This document shows positions 13,989 to 15,937 of a stretch of 15,937 nucleotides of DNA, piece by piece. This DNA is from Chlamydiota bacterium (GTDB taxonomy: Bacteria; Chlamydiota; Chlamydiia; Chlamydiales; Rhabdochlamydiaceae), in the NCBI GenBank assembly GCA_011065225.1, contig JAAKFC010000013.1, positions 1 to 15,937 of the forward strand, written 5' to 3'. The translations under genes were made by a program, and so were the position numbers. Positions within the stretch are counted from its first letter, which is position 1. The number at the start of each line of letters is the position of its first letter. The notes under the pieces were generated by a model, which had not been told where the DNA came from, did no database searches, and saw only the letters and a list, made by a program, of their open reading frames with translations.

Positions 13989-14008
13989 CCGAAAAAAGGA
14001 TTTAGAAT

Positions 14009-15937
14009 ATGTTTTTTCGTATTATCGGGGTTATTCTCGCCCTTCTGTTGACTTCTGCAAAACCGCCAGAATTAAGTCCCAGAGACACTAGAGTTAAGAT
14101 CCAAGAGATTCTAAAGGCTCATGTAAATTATCACGAGCTGACAACTGAGCTCATCGCTCGATCTTTTAATAATTACTTTGATGAAGTAGATCCAGGAAAG
14201 ACCTATCTTCTTAAGAGTGAAGTGCTTAATTGGATTGAGCCAACAGAAGCCTTATTAGAAGAAACTCTTGAAAATGTTGCGAAAGAAAATTTTTCAAATT
14301 TCAATGTTCTTCATGAGGCCATTGCTCCAGCAATTAATCGTCGCAATCAGATCGAAAAGAAGATTGCAAATTCCCCCCTTCCTAAAAACGTGCAACCCTC
14401 TGATTTTAAAGACCTTGACTGGGCAGAAACTGAAGGAGCTCTAGAAGAGCGCATTTTGAGCATTCGTTCCCTTCAAATGGACGCAGCAGAAAAATTCGAT
14501 GCAGAGATCAAGGACCAGTTCATACAGAGGTTGGAAAAGCGGCGTGTCAAAAGACAGGATGAGCTCTTCCCTGCTTCTCCCAAAGCTAAACAACAGCTCA
14601 TTCTTTCCCTTGTTCTGAAATCAGTGAGCAGCGCACTCGACTCTCAGACGACTTATTTCACTCCTGCCGAGGCGAATCAGTTCATGATTCAGGTCCAGCA
14701 AAGGCTTTTTGGCATTGGCGCACAACTCCGAGATGATCTCAATGGATTTACTCTAGTCCGCCTTCTGGAAGGGGGACCCGCTAAAGAGGGCAACAAGCTC
14801 CATGTCAATGACCGGGTCATCGCAGTCAATCAAGAGCCGGTGGTAGGAATGGATATCATTGAGGCTGTGGAACTTATACGTGGTCCCAAAGGCTCTAAAG
14901 TCACTTTAACGATCCTGCGCGATTTTGGCGAAGGGGAAGACAAAAGAGAAGAAAAGCTTGATATAGAGATCACCCGAGGAGAGGTGGTCCTAACTGAATC
15001 CCGCATGGAAAAGAGCTATGAACCATTTGGTGATGGGGTGATTGGAATTATCAATCTCTACTCATTTTATCAGGACTCACATACCTCTTCGACATCTGAC
15101 GTCAATGCTGCCATTCAAGAATTGAAAGAAAAGCACAATTTGAAGGGCATCATCCTCGATCTGCGCAATAATGCCGGGGGCCTTCTGCCTCAGGCAGTTG
15201 CAGTCACAGGCCTCTTCATAAAGAAGGGAATTGTCGTATCGGTCAAGGACAACAAGGGAAAGGTCCAACATTTGCGCAACATTGACGGGAAGATCGCTTG
15301 GGATGGCTCTTTGGTCGTACTCACGAACAAGACCAGTGCTTCTGCAGCAGAAATTGTGGCCCAAACTCTTCAAGATTACGGACGGGCTATCGTTGTCGGA
15401 GACAAAACTACCTATGGCAAAGGGACTTTTCAGACATTTACTCTCGAATCAGCAAATTATGGGAAGATCAACCCAAAAGGAGAATTCAAAGTGACTCGTG
15501 GTCGTTACTACACGGTCTCAGGTAAGAGTCCCCAACTCGTAGGCGTGAGGCCGGACATCATCGTGCCTGGCATCTATTCTGAGCTCGAAATTGGCGAGCA
15601 ATATTCAAAATATCCCCTGGAAAATGAGACGATCCCAGCTAACTTCGAGGATGATTTTTCCGACGTTCCACTCATGCATCGCAATCAGATCATGCGCCTC
15701 TACAAATTTGATTTGCAAACGATTCTCAATACCTATTCCCCTTATATGGAGATTTTGAAAAAGAATTCCACTCAACGGATTGAGCAGAACAAGAATTACC
15801 AAAATTTCATTAAAGAAATTTCGAACAAGGATTCTCTTTCCGAGACGGCTGAGAGCTACGGTCTTTCGGATCTTCAGCTCATCGAGGCATCCAATATCAT
15901 GAAAGATCTTATTTTGCTCATGCAAGAAGACGACGAT
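14009..15937 (+). CDS. tsp: Tail-specific (carboxy-terminal processing) protease Tsp/Prc, partial at the right edge
   Basis: Tsp is an envelope serine protease of the S41 family that degrades proteins recognised by their C-terminal tails. The frame is open for 643 codons to the edge, so perhaps only a few residues are missing (E. coli Prc has 682; chlamydial Tsp, CT441, has about 640-650 from memory). A signal peptide covers about residues 1-18 (FFRIIGVILALLLTSA). A helical N-terminal domain is followed by a PDZ domain from about residue 225 (GIGAQLRDD at 235-243). The S41 core shows DLRNNAGG at 384-391, with Ala where Pro is commoner. The catalytic dyad aligns with E. coli Ser430 and Lys455: Ser445 in TSASAAEI and Lys471 in YGKGT, with LQDYG between them. 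The C-terminal helical domain follows from about 530. AAGGA at 13996-14000 supports the start. Confidence 0.95.
   Translation, partial: MFFRIIGVILALLLTSAKPPELSPRDTRVKIQEILKAHVNYHELTTELIARSFNNYFDEVDPGKTYLLKSEVLNWIEPTEALLEETLENVAKENFSNFNVLHEAIAPAINRRNQIEKKIANSPLPKNVQPSDFKDLDWAETEGALEERILSIRSLQMDAAEKFDAEIKDQFIQRLEKRRVKRQDELFPASPKAKQQLILSLVLKSVSSALDSQTTYFTPAEANQFMIQVQQRLFGIGAQLRDDLNGFTLVRLLEGGPAKEGNKLHVNDRVIAVNQEPVVGMDIIEAVELIRGPKGSKVTLTILRDFGEGEDKREEKLDIEITRGEVVLTESRMEKSYEPFGDGVIGIINLYSFYQDSHTSSTSDVNAAIQELKEKHNLKGIILDLRNNAGGLLPQAVAVTGLFIKKGIVVSVKDNKGKVQHLRNIDGKIAWDGSLVVLTNKTSASAAEIVAQTLQDYGRAIVVGDKTTYGKGTFQTFTLESANYGKINPKGEFKVTRGRYYTVSGKSPQLVGVRPDIIVPGIYSELEIGEQYSKYPLENETIPANFEDDFSDVPLMHRNQIMRLYKFDLQTILNTYSPYMEILKKNSTQRIEQNKNYQNFIKEISNKDSLSETAESYGLSDLQLIEASNIMKDLILLMQEDDD

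Noticed and set aside
1..15937. tRNA or rRNA genes, CRISPR arrays, phage, toxin-antitoxin or defence modules
   Set aside because: No cloverleaf, rRNA core, regularly spaced repeats or hallmark proteins are visible; the coding content is conserved chlamydial housekeeping genes.

Overview
The window is a chromosomal segment from a member of the Chlamydiota, most likely outside the Chlamydiaceae (a Waddlia/Parachlamydia/Simkania-like lineage; genus not resolvable by eye). The strongest marker is euo, a chlamydia-specific DNA-binding protein. The order cmk/plsC, cdsA, uppS, secDF, recJ, euo, tsp also follows, from memory, the CT453-CT441 stretch of Chlamydia trachomatis. Differences from that layout: purA sits where CT449 would be, pepF lies between recJ and euo, and the gltX/omcA/omcB/crpA genes are absent between euo and tsp.

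Layout. 1-4084, minus strand: a tightly packed operon read purA, uppS, cdsA, cmk-plsC. Every junction overlaps (10, 4 and 4 bases). The last gene is one uninterrupted frame in which cytidylate kinase is fused to an acyl-glycerol-phosphate acyltransferase; it runs off the left edge. 4085-4402: divergent spacer with a 163-bp palindromic repeat. 4403-10842, plus strand: secDF (a single 1522-residue SecD-SecF chain with a very long extra periplasmic region), then recJ. 10823-12511, minus: pepF, tail-to-tail with recJ and overlapping it by 20 bases. 12512-13062: about 550 bases without a convincing gene, holding two further long palindromes and the euo terminator. 13063-13545, minus: euo. 13546-14008: divergent AT-rich spacer with a second copy of the 163-bp palindrome. 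14009 to the right edge, plus: tsp, a tail-specific protease that lacks only its extreme C-terminus.

How the genes fit together. The left operon joins phosphatidate synthesis (PlsC), its activation with CTP (CdsA), CMP/dCMP phosphorylation (Cmk), undecaprenyl diphosphate synthesis (UppS) and AMP synthesis (PurA), so it couples nucleotides to membrane and envelope lipids. SecDF and Tsp act at or across the inner membrane, RecJ in DNA repair, PepF in cytosolic peptide turnover, and EUO as a transcriptional regulator of the developmental cycle.

The observations most worth a second look are the Cmk-PlsC fusion and the long imperfect palindromes in the intergenic gaps. Two of the palindromes, 9.7 kb apart, are exactly 163 bp, share their ends, and stop 31-34 bases before a start codon. 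I see no defence, toxin, phage or CRISPR system.
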